A DNA stretch of 64,000 nt from Lonicera japonica (GCA_021464415.1 CM038471.1:9513386-9577385); one strand, 5' to 3'. Positions 1 to 12,108 are shown, counted from the stretch's first letter. Numbers and translations are program-made. Notes: generated from the letters alone by a model not told the origin.

Positions 1-608
1 AGTAATTTGGTGGGCCCACATCATTTTTTATTTTTTGATATCCTTATTTCTTCCTCGCTCGGGAAACTTTTCCTGCCTTTTCTATTTTTGGCTAGGAGCT
101 TCTCACCCAAAACGAAGCCTTGAGCCGGTTTTTGCCTAGCTGTCACTCTATACATTTTTATTTCTCTCCCTTGCTTTGGGCGCTCATGCGGGTTTTTCGC
201 TTTTCTACTCTTTCAATTTTTTCTATTCCCGTCTTATTTCTAATTTTTTCTCATTTCTCATTGCAGGTTCTTGTCTTCTGTATTTTATCAAGGATTCATT
301 TTTGCAGATAACTTTTGTTTTTGTGTTTTCTTCTGGAGAAACAACTTAGGATTTTTCTATCAATATCACCCCTTTAGTGAACTTTTGTACAAAAGGTCAA
401 GAAAATTATCTTTGAACTGTCAATGCAAGAGATAAAATGTCAACAAACATGTCCAGTATATAAACCCTTTACTAAGCTCATTCCACCTCATTCTTTCATT
501 TCTATTTCTCTCTTTAGCTCTCTCATTTCTCTTCTCTCTAGCTCGGAAGCCCTGATAATCTTCCATCTTTTATCGACTTCTCATCACCATTTCACCTTTT
601 TTATTAGC
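1..608 (+). promoter_or_regulatory. Promoter/leader-like stretch before a decayed TE-type gene
   Basis: I see no coding region here. A TATA-like motif (tatataaac) lies at 456-464, followed by CT-rich sequence and an ATG at 609-611. That arrangement resembles a plant core promoter with a pyrimidine-rich leader. The short ORFs in the stretch are T/C-rich, low in complexity and not credible proteins. The promoter reading is inference. Confidence 0.3.
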
Positions 609-866
609 ATGGACCTTGCTCACGGAGGATAGCCAGACCGACTAGAGGGTGACCAGAGGAAGTCACTTTTACTGACACCCAGGGAGTCATACGCTGCAGC
701 CCCTATCATGATGACTGGGACAACATTGATTGGTATGTCAAGGATGGTGTGGACCGCAGCCATGCGCTGGTGTACCAGGATATGACTCGGGATGCCCCAG
801 TTTCGGATGTTCCATGGCTCCCTATGGGGCCTGTTTCCCATAAGATCTGTCGTTGGTCCCTGGTAT
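609..866 (+). pseudogene. Decayed first exon of a TE-associated (plant-mobile-domain-like) gene
   Basis: The ATG at 609 is closed by a TAG within a few codons. Another frame then runs through protein-like sequence containing TFTDTQGVIRCSPYHDDWDN, later DVPWLPMGPVSHK. It ends near a GT dinucleotide (tggtatgc at about 862) that could be a donor site. Composition is balanced and protein-like, unlike the surrounding DNA. It may be the 5' exon of the same decayed gene seen at 4.7-7.1 kb, now separated from it by a hAT insertion and a minisatellite. I do not recognise the family with certainty; TE-associated plant mobile domain genes are my best guess. Confidence 0.3.
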
Positions 867-1171
867 GCTTTCTGAAATTTTTTCTTTCCTAGAAATATAT
901 GTGTAGATATTTATCTAATGCTAGTATTGATATTTTGTGAGCAATGCATGTTTTTAAGGATATCCAAATGATATGCCATCTATTATGTTATGTTTTACAT
1001 GTAAGGATAATGTTTTGATCCTTGTATTCCTGTTTCGTATCTCTCCCTGCATGTTAAAATAACAATATGTTAGTTCGTATGATTTATTAGATAATATCCG
1101 ATTTCTAGGAATTTCATACTTTCACCTTTTAAAACTCACATATAACTCATACTACCAAAGATACCCTTAAT

Positions 1172-3890
1172 CAGTGGCGGACCTAGGAATTTAACCAACT
1201 GGGGGTGAAATTTAAAACAAACAAAAATATATTTAAAGCACATCAATCACCGAGGAGAACAAATTTAACTACAAACATAATCTCATTAATAGTAATACTT
1301 GATACAACAAAAAGTCTTAAAACACTTTATGCCTACAAATTACAATAAAATTCTATGGGGTTTCATATTTTGAAAGTATCGTAGCACGTCATCTTTATTA
1401 AAATGATTGAAAATGTCGTGTTCAATGTATGTCACCAAACAATCATTCATAAATTCATCTCCTATTCGGTTGCGTAGCTCACTCTTGATGATTTTCATTG
1501 CCAAGAATGCTTTCTCAACACTTGCCGTTGCAACAGGTAAGAGTAGGGCCAACTTCACAAGCAAATACACTAATGGATAACCAATATGCTTATTGGTTTC
1601 AACCATTTTTTGAGCAAGCTCAACAATCCCCTTCAAGCCAAAAAATGCATCTTTATACTTCACATCTTCTATAAAGTTTTGAAGTTGATCTTCAAGTCTC
1701 ATGAATTCTAGTGAAGAAAAATCAGAGGGATAGAACTTTGCAAACCGAAGTAATTTTCTCAAATTAAAAGCGGAGAATTAATTCAATGGATCAAGGCATG
1801 TCATACACAAAAGCAACTCCGTATTAATCTCATCAAAACGACTATTCAACTCTTGAAGTTGCAAATCTAATACTGCATAGAACAAATCAACACGATAGTA
1901 ATGAAAATTTGTCTTTTTTTCAACATTTTGACGTGATCTCCCGTGTACTACAAACAACTCGTCCATATTTGGAATGACTACCTCATTCATAATACAAAAT
2001 GAAGAGATAATATCAAATAAAGACTCAAACCCACTATCTCTCATTCTTTGTAACCGCTTCTTTGAGACTTGAACATAAGCCATGGCATTGACAATATCTT
2101 GATCCTTTTGTTTTAATGCTCGTAACAAGTCATTAGTAATTCCCAAGATCAATTTCATCATATGTAAGATGAAAATAAACTCAAAGGTTTGCAAGCGAAA
2201 CTTTAAATCTTCAGCTTGAAATCTTTGCCCATCATATGTACCTTCATATTGAATAACCTTAAGCACATTAACCACTGAGGGGAACAAGTCAAAGTACTGT
2301 GTTGTAATACGAACCCCAACGTGTATCACCTGCCCGTTTCAATGTTGTTTCTTGATTCAAACCTCTTCCCGTTTCTCTCTCACCCCTATAAATCCTTTCA
2401 ATAATTATTTCAAATTGTTTCTCTTGAAGGTCTCTACGTTTGCATGAGGCTCCAACAATGTTTGACAAAACTCTAACGTGGTCAAATAATGAACTAAGTC
2501 TCATGTTTTTCTTTGAAACGGCTCCAAGAGTCAATTGTAATTGATGGGCAAAGCAACGGACATAAAAAGCAGATGGGTTCTTCTTGAGAATTAAGGTTTT
2601 AAGGCTATTAAACTCACCCCTCATATTACTTCCTTCATCATAACCTTGCCCCCGTAAACTTAACATGCTTAAACCATGTTTGAAAAAGAAAGAATCAATA
2701 GTTGCCTTTAGTGATAAGGCAGAAGTATCATGAACATGTATAATGCCAATAAAACATTCAACCACACACCCTTTTTTGTCCACATAACGTAAAACCACTG
2801 CCATTTGTTCTTTAATTAAAATATCACGAGATTCATCAACCAATATAGAAAACAACTCATCCCCAATCTCTTGCAAGATAACTTTTGTGGTTACACTTGC
2901 AGCAGCATTAATAATATCTTTTTGAATTTTGGGAGAGATCATTTTATGATTATCAGGAGCAAGTTTCAAGACAACTTGATTAACATTTGGATTTTGTTCT
3001 GAAAGCCATTGAAGAAGTTCAAGAAAGTTACCTCGATTGGTTGATCCTTCAGATTCATCATGCCCTCAAAAATCCATTCCTTGGCGTAAAAGATACTTTG
3101 GGCAATCATAAGATGCAGTCAAACAAACACGATAATCTAATCGACTTTGCTCGAAACTATTAGTCAAACACACATCTATATGTTCCTTCTAATTCATTAA
3201 CTTATATTATTCAATAAATTAATGATGTTAAATTTAATTTATCTTAAAAATAAACCTAAATCAACTAACATTGACATTGTATTAAACAAAACACTTTTGG
3301 CAACTAATATCTTTTCAAAAAGATATTTTAATTCACCTAAATACCTAATATAACTAATATTTTAAATTAGGGGTTTAATTGTTTAAACCTAAATCACAAA
3401 ATATTTAACAATAAATTAATACTTTAAGAAATATAACTAATATTATACAATTAATTAAGAAATACAACTCATATTATGCAACTAATCAAAAAATTAATTT
3501 ATACCTAAAATTAAAAAGTAGATCTAAAAAAATAACTAGATCTGAAAAAATAAATACCTTATGTAGAATGAAAGAGATGACCGGAGAATGAGTGGTCCAA
3601 GTGATGTCGGCAATCGGCAAAAGGAAAAAAAAAGAGAGAGACAGAAGAATGGAACAAAACAAAAAGAAAGAAAGGAACAAAAAGGAAAATAAATGATGCT
3701 TAATGTCTCCGTAATGGCTAGTGGGTGGGGTTTGATAAATTTTTATTTGTTACACTTAGGTACCCTCAAGTATAAATTCATGCACATAAGTCCCTTTATT
3801 TATTTTTTTATTTTTTTTAAATACCCCATATCAAGTAAAAAAATTCAAAATCCAACTGCCCCCACTTGCCCCTACACAAGGACGCCCCTG
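1172..3890 (-). mobile_element. hAT DNA transposon with exact 8-bp TSDs, defective
   Basis: The element begins cagtggcggacctagg (1172) and ends gacgcccctg (3890). The reverse complement of the right end starts caggggcgtcc, so the ends form a short imperfect terminal inverted repeat (TIR) of the plant hAT type CAGnGGCGnacc. It is flanked on both sides by cccttaat (1164-1171 and 3891-3898), an exact 8-bp TSD as expected for hAT. Internally it carries a broken minus-strand transposase and AT-rich non-coding arms. Joining the flanks recreates a unit of the ~68-bp minisatellite that continues to the right, which supports the boundaries. Length is about 2.7 kb. Confidence 0.9.
1340..3180 (-). pseudogene. 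hAT transposase pseudogene (ZMYM1-like, DUF4371 plus C-terminal dimerisation domain)
   Basis: Read on the minus strand, the N-terminal part shows DYRVCLTASYDCPKYLLRQG and a GHDESEGS motif typical of plant TTF-zinc-finger/hAT transposases. The central part (2969-2289) has DELFSILVDESRDI and FYVRCFAHQLQLTL, the DUF4371/RNase-H-like core. The C-terminal part (1762-1340) has LLPVATASVEKAFLAMKIIK and ends in a hAT dimerisation region. Three lesions break it. A TGA at 3066-3068 replaces the usual Arg of FRGHDES. A frameshift near 2290-2330 follows RWGSYYNT. A TAA at about 1778-1780 interrupts the frame before FSAFNLRKLLRFAKFYP. It cannot encode a full transposase. Confidence 0.88.
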
Positions 3891-4505
3891 CCCTTAATTT
3901 GTGAAAATTACATATTTTTTTCTTGTAGACCCTGTAACTCTCATAATTACATCAAAGTACCATCGGTTTTAAAATTTACATAATTTTCCCCTATATACCC
4001 TATATCTCACATAATTACACCAAAGTACCCCTAGGTTTTGAAAATTACATAATTTACGCCTATAAACCCTATATCTCACATAATTACACCAAAGTACCCT
4101 CGGGTTTTAAAAATTATATAATTTACTCCATAAACCCTATAACTCTCATAATTACACATAAGTACCCTCAAGTTTTAAAAATTACATAATTTACCCCCAT
4201 AAACCCTGTAGCTCTCATAATTATATATAAGTACCCTCAAATTTTGAAAATTATATAATTTACCACTATCATCCTATATATCTCATTAATTACATATAAG
4301 TACCCTCAAGTTTTGAAAATTACATAATTTACCCCCGTAAACCCTATATATCATATAATTACATATAAGTACCCTCAGGTTTTGAAAATTACATAATTTA
4401 CCTCCATAAACTCTATATCTCTCATAATTACATATAAGTACCCTCAGATTTAAAAAATTACGTAATTTACCCCCATAAACCCTATATCTCTCATAATTAC
4501 ATATA
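3891..4505. repeat. AT-rich minisatellite, period about 68-70 bp
   Basis: At least eight tandem units share the order aagtaccctcaggtttt, gaaaattacataattta, cccataaaccctatat, then ctcataattacata, with unit length about 68-70 bp and moderate divergence. A truncated unit with the same order lies left of the hAT element (about 1115-1171: aactcatactaccaaagata then cccttaat). The array therefore predates the hAT insertion. There is no coding content. Confidence 0.8.
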
Positions 4506-4719
4506 TACTTTATGCTTTATTTTTATAGTGGACTGACCGAGGTGGGGTTCTTCTAACACTATTTCTTCCGAATGGCGACATGCTTCTGTGCCTGTACAGG
4601 AGTTTCTTTTTGTGACCCCTTTTGGATCTTTTCTTGACGTGCTGCTTGAGCAGGTATCTCGAGCAGTGGTTCTGATGACGGCACTTGTTTCTCTTTAGTG
4701 GGATACTACTCATACCTTC

Positions 4720-7102
4720 CACTGGAGTTGGGGGGAGATGACGATGAACCCTTTGGATATGTTTGCTTTGACCGAGATTCCCTCGAGGGCTATCTCTATC
4801 AAGATTGACGCCCCACTACGCCTTACCCCCGAGGGCATATTTAGAGCTTTGGGGTGAATTCTAGAGCGATGGGGCTTAGGTGATACTATTCCCCGGGCCA
4901 TCCTGATGACTAGCTTAGAAACAAAAAGAGTCAGAGTTACTGCTGTGGGAGGGCACATGACTAGGCAGGAGGCGCACCAGTATGCCTGTATCATAATGCT
5001 ATTGACGTTCCATGATCTTTTTAAGGCCCGAGGGGGAGATACGCTTCATCTTTGGTTTTTGCCGTATATTAGGGATTTTAGCGCCCCTTTTTACTATGCT
5101 TGGAGTAGTTTTATCTTGGATGTCCTTTATGATGCCATGGATCAGGTTTTGCGACATATGGCTCTAAATCTTAAAGGCTTTTCCTTGCCGTGGGAGGTAT
5201 AAAATCTCTTAATTCTCTGTACTTTCTTTTCTGATTCGTATTTATCTTATCATTATACTAATACCCTTTTTATTTCTTCTTTACACTCGTCGAGTCTCGC
5301 CTAAGTGGATCTCTTCGTAGAGAATGAGGATCAGTTCCCACTTCTCCGTTGGTTCATAGAGAAAAACTACCGGGCTCCCTATGTATGTCGGACCCGATAG
5401 ACTGCTGTTGTGGCCATCTCTGACCTGTTGGAGGGGCATGTAAGTGTTTCATAAATAAAATGAATAAATAAATAAATGACTAAAAAGGTTTTTTTTTCTC
5501 TATTTTTGGTCTATTTTCAGATTGAGTGGGCTTCTTGGGGTGATCTAGGTCTTCATTTTGGTTATACCCAAGCTCTGATAGCTTCGAGGACCAGACGACT
5601 GATTCGGGATGAGTTTGGTCTCCTCTTCTATCTTGGCGAAAGGGTCATTCACCAGCACACGCCGGTTCACTGGCCTCGGGTTCCATTGTTTCTAACAACC
5701 TTTATGAGGCGGACGGGCGAGATTGCCCCGGTAGAGGTCCTTGTGTTGGTCGATGAGCTTGACTTCTTGACTTTTACCCAGAAGGGAGACTATGGAGTCT
5801 TCGAGGGCCCAATATCTGATGAGGGAGCCAAAGGGTATTCAAGGCCAGGTCTTCTATGACCAGTATAGGGCATTAAGGGGAGATCCCAACTATATTCGGG
5901 GCTAGTTGTGCTTATCATGGACAGTCCCAGGCCATTTACCATATGTCCCCAAACAGAGGGATGCTACCTAGGATTAAGATGATGTGGACCCGGATAGGAA
6001 GAAGGAGATACCGGCTACTAAGGGCGCAGGTGTTGGTCCTAGAGATGGAGATAGAGATGGAGATAGAGGAGGAGCGACCGCGGTTCCTGAGCAGCCATCT
6101 CAAACCACGCCTATAAAGGAGCAGCCGATGGAGGCCCCTAGTTTTCAGTTTCCCATTGGTTTTGATATATCTTTAGGGGCAATCTTTGAGGAGGCTGAGG
6201 CTGTAGAGGGAGGTGGTGGTGCTTGCACGGAGAGATCTTAGGAGCTCGAGGATTTTGGTGCCGATTATGAGCAGTTTGGGAGGACCCCTCCCGCAGCTGT
6301 GACTACTCCTTCTAGCGGGGTTCTGCCCTTGAGGGAACCTGCCGTTGTAGATCATTCTGGTGTTCGGACCTTCGCTATGTCGACTCCCATTTTTCCAGCT
6401 GCCATTGGCCCTCTGGCTTGGTCTTTAGGTGTTGACGTTTCATCTTCTCAGCCTCCACTGTTCCCTATTCGTGAGGAAGGCTGGTCTACTACTCCTTCTG
6501 TTGGTCATTTAGCCCTGGTGGTCACTTTAACGCCACTATCTCAGAAGATCCTCTATGCCGGTGCAGGTCTTCACTAGTACACAGTGCTAGAGGTTTCTAT
6601 TCCTGATGAAACTTTTAGTTACCTGGGTGGTCGTAGTGGTGATAATGTACTTTTTTAATCCTTATATTTCTCTTTATTCTCTTTTTGTTGTGTTCTATTA
6701 TCTGTACTTAACTTTATTTCCCTTTCTCTGTTCTTATGATGACAGATGGTACTGGTCCATGCAGCTGATCTGTGGGCGTGGCATGCACATGTTCTGCACA
6801 ACTGGAACTTGTTGCAGTACGTGAGACGGGACCCCACTACCTATATGGATGACTACTGGAGGGCAGTCGAGGTATCTCTGCATACTGACGACTAAGTGAC
6901 TTCCTCTTATGCGCTGTCAGAGTCCCAGAGGAGTAGCAATGGAGTTTCCTGGCATTCTAGGTCCTCAGTGATTCGATCCCCAGTTCCTGCCTCGGCTCTT
7001 CAGGCTGCAGGGTCTTCTCAAGGAGTTTCAATAGTGATTCCGTCTATAGAGGAGGCCTCGGGTGATAGTGAAAGTGTGTCAAAGCACGCTCGAGTATATT
7101 AG
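4720..7102 (+). pseudogene. Decayed multi-exon TE-associated gene (plant-mobile-domain-like)
   Basis: Several protein-like blocks are separated by intron-like spacers. One runs from about 4720 to 5197 (LTPEGIFRALG, TRQEAHQYACIIMLLTFHDL, PFYYAWSSFILDVLYDAMDQ) and stops at gaggtata. One at about 5300-5440 ends at catgtaagt, a good donor. One starts at 5521 after a ttttcag acceptor (IEWASWGDLGLHFGYTQALI, HWPRVPLFLTTFMRR). Acidic and Pro/Ser-rich tails follow, and a last block begins after tgatgacag at about 6746. Stops and frameshifts break it: a TGA after SRPGLL at about 5859, a TAG after NYIRG, and a stop before 6242. The architecture resembles plant mobile domain genes carried by TEs. Family assignment is tentative. 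Confidence 0.35.
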
Positions 7103-7474
7103 TTTTTCATTTCCCTGTATAGTTCTAGGACTTTGGACAATGTTAGTAGTTAGTTCTGTTTCAATATTTCTTTTGTATTTAAAAACTGTTTTGTAGGAAT
7201 CTTTTATTTTTTAGAATTTTCTTATGAATGAAGTGTTTTGTGAAGAAATATGATGAAAGAATATAGAATATGGGTAGAAATCATACCGCTTGTCTGTTTG
7301 TTTTAAGCCTGCCCTAAGGTCCTTGCAAAAGAACAGAGTCAGTATAATGCACATATAAGCGGTTCTTTTGGCAAGAATTATTTTATAGGCTTCGAAAAAG
7401 AACAAAAAGTAGGTTCTTTGGAGGTTTGTCGCACGATAATCCTCCATGGATACAGGTACATGAACCACTTTCTG

Positions 7475-7484
7475 CTATAAATAC
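7475..7484 (+). promoter_or_regulatory. TATA box of the DUF7745-like unit
   Basis: ctataaatac lies about 60 bp upstream of the ATG at 7544, with a CT-rich leader between them. Spacing and composition fit a plant core promoter. It is seen directly in the sequence; activity is unknown. Confidence 0.45.
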
Positions 7485-7543
7485 ACCCACTTTCCTTCAT
7501 TTATCTTCATTCTCACCCTTCCTTTTACCTTTTTGTAGACGAA

Positions 7544-9270
7544 ATGTCTTCATATCACACCAATTTTGACTTTTCCTATATCGAAGCTCAAGATACCTCA
7601 GTATCTTCAAAAAATAGTTTAAACTTTGGTGTCTTTGGTCCTCTGGTGGCATGGGGCTTTCGCCCCGTAGATTTTTCCTTTTTGTTAGCTTCCTCATTTT
7701 TTTGGAGTCCTATAGGTCCTCTTTTCTACTTTGGATTAGATGAACTTTGTCTGACTTATGAGGAGTTTTCTTGGTTGTTGCGTTCTGATACTCGTCTTCC
7801 AATGGTTATTCCAATAGAAGACATTGGTCCTTAAGATATGCCGATCGTACTATTATCAATTCCTTAAGTGGCCTGTGATCATTTTATTACTGATGGGCTG
7901 CTCAATCTTTATAAAATAGTGAATTTCTTTCATCTTTACAAGGACAGAACTTCATATGACGTGGGGCATGGGCGTAGCTGTGCTTGGGCTAGCCCGGGCT
8001 GTAGCCCGGGTCTAATTTTTTTTTTTTTTTTTTAGTAGTAGACTTAAATTTTATTTATAAATATATGTATATATAAATGTGTATAGCCCACCTCATTTTT
8101 TCTAATATTACTACTCTACACCTATTAAAATTTTATCAATGCATTTACCACCTTCATTTTGATTCTATTAAGGAGCGCAAGGTTCAATTACGATAGGCTA
8201 TTATGTCTTTTTGTTTGTATTTATGGCGTACATGGCTAGATATAAGGAGAAATTATTATATTTTTTTGTATATTTTTTAATATTTCATATCTGCACTTCC
8301 AACGTATATAAAAAGTTGGTATCTTTTGAATGCATTTGAATATATTATAGTTGCATTTTGGTTTGTTATATTTTAACGTTGTCATTGTTTAATTCTTAGC
8401 CCGGGTCACTTATAATTCCTGGCTACGCCCCTGACGTGGGGCATATGGCAGAGGCTCCGATTTGTCTTGTCTCTGACATGCTACTAGTGACAAGTTCTTC
8501 CCGGGTTGATCCTACTATTCTGAGTTTAATATATCAGGCGAGCAATTAAAAGTCTATATTGCATATCATTCTTGCGGAGACTCTGAATGGTTTAGATGCT
8601 ATCCGAAATGGATCTTCGACATTTTTCAGGGGGATTATGCTCTTTCTATACATGTGGCTGTTAGAGCGATTTTGTTCTGTAGGTTTCAACAGAGTGTGGC
8701 TGGACAAACCTACTCACTTCTTTCATCGGCCTTTTTCTAGTGCTTTGACCATATCTTCCTCTGATTAGACAACTTGGTTTTCGGAGAACTTTTGAAATAT
8801 TCGGTGGAACATTTCATGGTGGAAGTTAAAAGCGATAATTGTTGGTACATGTGTACAGAACTATGTTCGAATTAAAGGCCTCTGGTTTATCTCATTCTAC
8901 CTCCCTAGATGACTCTTTCGACAATTCAACATACCTCAGAACTTTCCTATAGGTCTGAAAAATTTCTCTTCTTAGCTTAAGATTTTTACTCCACATGTTT
9001 TTCTATAGTGGATGTGGCAAGGATGTCTAACCTGACAGTTTAATCATGCTTGTTTTGGTATTTACAGGCCTCTCCGGGCAAATATCGTATGTTCCCGTTG
9101 GTAGACACTAGAGGAAAAGTTAGTCGATAATCCCTAATAGATGGAATGTTTTCGTTTCATGGCCTCTGAGCCTATTGAGAAAGGCGTTGTCCTGGCCTAT
9201 CAAATCATGGATGAGGCTCGAATTGATTTAGCTACTGAGGATCCTATCTGGCCAGCTCCTAGAGCTTAGG
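7544..9270 (+). pseudogene. DUF7745-like TE-associated gene, broken
   Basis: The first block (7544-7834) has a serine/aromatic-rich start and the motif FGLDELCLTYEEFSWLLRSD. This resembles the FG.DL.PT.EEY..LL signature of plant DUF7745 proteins, which are usually found near Ty3/gypsy elements. After a short-element insertion (7967-8433) the frame resumes as GHMAEAPICLVSDMLL. It then gives NGSSTFFRGIMLFLYMWLLE, matching the FRGCPLLLQ.WL part of that family, and later TGLSGQISYVPVGRH-like sequence in another frame. Stops at 7834, 8768 and several later positions make it non-functional. Family resemblance is from memory of the motif. Confidence 0.45.
7967..8433. mobile_element. Short non-autonomous hAT element (467 bp)
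   Basis: The left end is catgggcgtagc. The right end reads gctacgcccctg, whose reverse complement is caggggcgtagc, giving a 12-bp TIR with one mismatch. Flanks on both sides are acgtgggg (7959-7966, 8434-8441), an 8-bp TSD. Removing the element and one TSD restores a coherent reading frame (KDRTSYDVGHMAEAPICL) across the DUF7745-like gene. Subterminal sequence repeats agcccgggct, a palindrome, followed by a T-run. It encodes nothing. The TIR type matches the hAT at 1172-3890. Confidence 0.85.
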
Positions 9271-9299
9271 TGTTCTGTATTGGTAATCTTGGGAGTTTT

Positions 9300-9480
9300 A
9301 TCTGTAATGTCTGATGTTTTGAACCACCACTGAAGAATACAAGAATCTACTTTGCTTTTGTGAAATATTTTTATTATAATGGTTAAACCGAGCCTGAAGT
9401 CACTTCTTAGTTTGCTTACGTTCCCCGTTTGATTATAAAAAAGACAACAAATGAGTTACGGCTTGGGTTTACGTAGTTCT
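9300..9480. other. No recognised feature
   Basis: This is a short AT-rich spacer between the DUF7745-like pseudogene and the minus-strand gypsy remnant. I see no gene, repeat or TE end. Confidence 0.4.
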
Positions 9481-10290
9481 TGACTATACATGGTATATTT
9501 ATTTGTAATACTTCTTCAAACGATCTAAGTTGATCGGTGAGTGTAACAACTGCCATCTAAGTCTGTGAGCATAGGGGCTCCTAATATGTCGATCTCTTTA
9601 ACGATGTACGATCTAGTATACTTTTGTTTAAATTTCCTCCTCAGATCCCTGACTGGCTTTCGAATTTCTTTCAACACAATGTTGTTCTCATTGATACCCC
9701 GAATCTTTACTTTCTGGTTAAAGGCTTAAGCGATCCTCTTCTGATAACCCTGATAATGATATGCGACTTTCAATCTATTTTCGTCTAATAGGTCCAATTC
9801 ATTGTAGCGGGTTTAGATCCATTCCAACTCGTTGACTTGGTTTTCCAATACCACGCTAAGAGATATAATCTCTATTTCGACAGGGAGGATAGCCTCCATC
9901 CTATATGTAAGAGAAAATGGTGTGGCACCGGTAGATACTCTTTCAACAAGTGTCGGTCATTTTGCTTCATATAGTCTTCAAGGTCTTGTTGGCGGCCTCA
10001 ACTGTCCCGTTGGTCTGTGTGGTCTATACGGAGAAGAACTATGCTGAATGATGTCATATTCCTCTATGACAGTATTAACTTCTCCTTCAAAATAAGTGAT
10101 GTTGTCCGAGATTATCTCGTATGGGACTCTAAATCGATAAACGATGTTTGTTCAAATGAACTGGGTTACTTTGTTAATGTCAAGAGCCCGAAAAGATTCA
10201 GCTTTCACCCATTTAATATGTTATTTCCCATAACAAAACGCATCTACTGACCAAATTTGAGCTCATTAGGACTTCGGGAAGGACTCTGTT
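9480..10290 (-). pseudogene. Ty3/gypsy integrase remnant
   Basis: On the minus strand, interrupted frames read KWVKAESFRALDINKVTQFI, NIVYRFRVPYEIISDN, then YFEGEVNTVIEEYDIIQHSS and SPYRP. This is the catalytic core of a Ty3/gypsy integrase around the second Asp, with the usual NG lost to stops and frameshifts. Downstream on the minus strand the sequence continues as degenerate pol. No LTR pair or TSD was found around it, so it is an isolated fragment. Confidence 0.7.
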
Positions 10291-10379
10291 TGATTACCCG
10301 AAGTGAACTCCTAATTTTCTGAATTACTAGAGATCCGGCTTTCGGATCGAGCTGATTTTTGAGTATCTTTCTCCTTATG

Positions 10380-10653
10380 GAACTACCTACTACCTAATAA
10401 CCCTCAAAAGTTTAGGATGATCAGATTTCAGGAGCTATCACTTTTCATCTTATCAAAAGTTTTGACGGTTTCTAGTTTCAGTAGTCTCTGATAATTCTCG
10501 TAACTTTTAATCCGGGGTGTCCTTTTTGCTCGTTCTTCGTCATGTATCACATGTAAAGAGTATATATGCATGTATGTATGATTTTGCATGTATGTGTGTT
10601 CATTTCCTTAGAGTTCGGGATTCTTGCGAATGTCGCAAACTAAGGTGTTCACA
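10380..10653 (-). repeat. Gypsy LTR fragment homologous to 59294-59600 and 60460-60760
   Basis: The reverse complement starts tgtgaacacc, continues with gcaagaat then cgaactct, later cttta-catgtgatac, and then aaccgtcaaaac and gatcatcct. The same blocks occur in the same order at 59294 and 60460. I read it as the start of a Ty3/gypsy (Tat/Ogre-like) LTR in inverse orientation. It sits immediately upstream, on that strand, of the integrase remnant, with the intervening interior lost. Confidence 0.65.
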
Positions 10654-10659
10654 CTTTCC

Positions 10660-12105
10660 TACTCACAATACAATTAACATTTGAAACCTTAGTACTTAGA
10701 TTTGGAGAACAATATGATCTCTTATGACATGCATACAAAATTTAGGGGTCATGTATTAAAACTCTCAAAAATTAATTCTAATATTTAGATAAAAAAATTT
10801 TCTCAAAAAACTATATAGAATCATGTGTTTTTATCTCAAACTATAATGAGTTATATTTGTAGAAAAATATTAAATCAAAATCTTTTTTAGAATGAGTTAA
10901 AATTATAAAAAAATAAATTTTAACAATAAAAATACGTTCCCAAAAATTATATGCTGGACCGATAAAAAAAATATGTTTACCGGAACAAAAATATAAAATT
11001 CAATTTTAGAAACTAAATTAGTACTAGATTGGTAAACATTAACCATGGGTGTACCGGTCCACCCTGTGATACACGTTGCCTTTGTTTTTCTTTAGGCTAC
11101 ACGTGGCTTTGGAAAATATGGGCTTGGCCCATTTAATTATTGTGCACATGAACTAATAAGATGGGTTGACTTTTCAAACTTTCCTTTTCCTTGTTTTTTT
11201 ATTTTTTTTATTTTTAAACGTTACTCTTTCTTTTTCTTTTTTTATTCTTTTTATATTAAAAAAAATATTAAATTATTTTTTTTATTTTTATTTCACGATA
11301 TTAAATTCGTTTGTACTGTAATTCAACTAAAATTTCAAAAATAACTTTATGAAACATGTTAAATAGGGAAACAAATTCTCATTAATTTGCATCGATTGTA
11401 CTTTTCGAATTTCAGAAAACCTAAGTAAAAATACTTAAGATAAAAAAATTTAGATTTAAATTTTAACGCTCAACGACTACCTAAATTTTAAATTAAACTA
11501 TATAACCAACTTACCTTAAATCTTGAATTATGTACGATGCACTCGGTAAATTCGGCAAGATTAATTTCATTAATTGTCGCATTTTCAAATCTTCAATTCA
11601 ACTCGAACGATTACAATGAAAAAAAATGCTTTTAGCATCGAAATCAAGCTAACTAAAAATATAAACCTATCAATACATATATCGAAATCAACAATGACGC
11701 ATGAAATGCGTGAAGGATTATGTATTAGGAAATTATTAATTTATATATTACATAAGATATATCACATGACCTATATGAAGTTTTCATAATGATTATCTTA
11801 TAAATATAGCGAATTATTAATTTAGAACATTATCTTAAGCTAGGACTAGCAAAAAATATTATTTAATTGATATTATTAATTAATCAGGTATTAAATTATC
11901 GAGATTCTAAGGTACCAAATTAAATGAAAGAAAAAAAAAAGGGAAAATGTGAGAAAAAATAAAAAATTTGTAAAAGATGGAGGGAAGCATTAAATAGAGC
12001 TAGCGAAGACAATTAAGGAGAGCTAGTTAAAATTATAATAATCTTCATCTTCATCATCATCATCATCATCATATAGTATAATAATCCTCTTCTTATTCTT
12101 CTTCT
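10660..12105. other. AT-rich intergenic region downstream of the TNL gene
   Basis: I see no credible gene here. The sequence is AT-rich with poly-T/poly-A runs. A (tca)n/(atc)n microsatellite lies at about 12045-12073, close to the 3' end of the TNL gene and probably within its 3' UTR or just beyond it. The 71-codon ORF near 11.6 kb has low-complexity composition and is not credible. Confidence 0.5.
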
Positions 12106-12108
12106 ATA

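Noticed and set aside
3891..4505. Regular repeats suggestive of a CRISPR-like array
   Set aside because: Units are contiguous ~68-bp AT-rich repeats without unique spacers, in a plant genome. This is a minisatellite.
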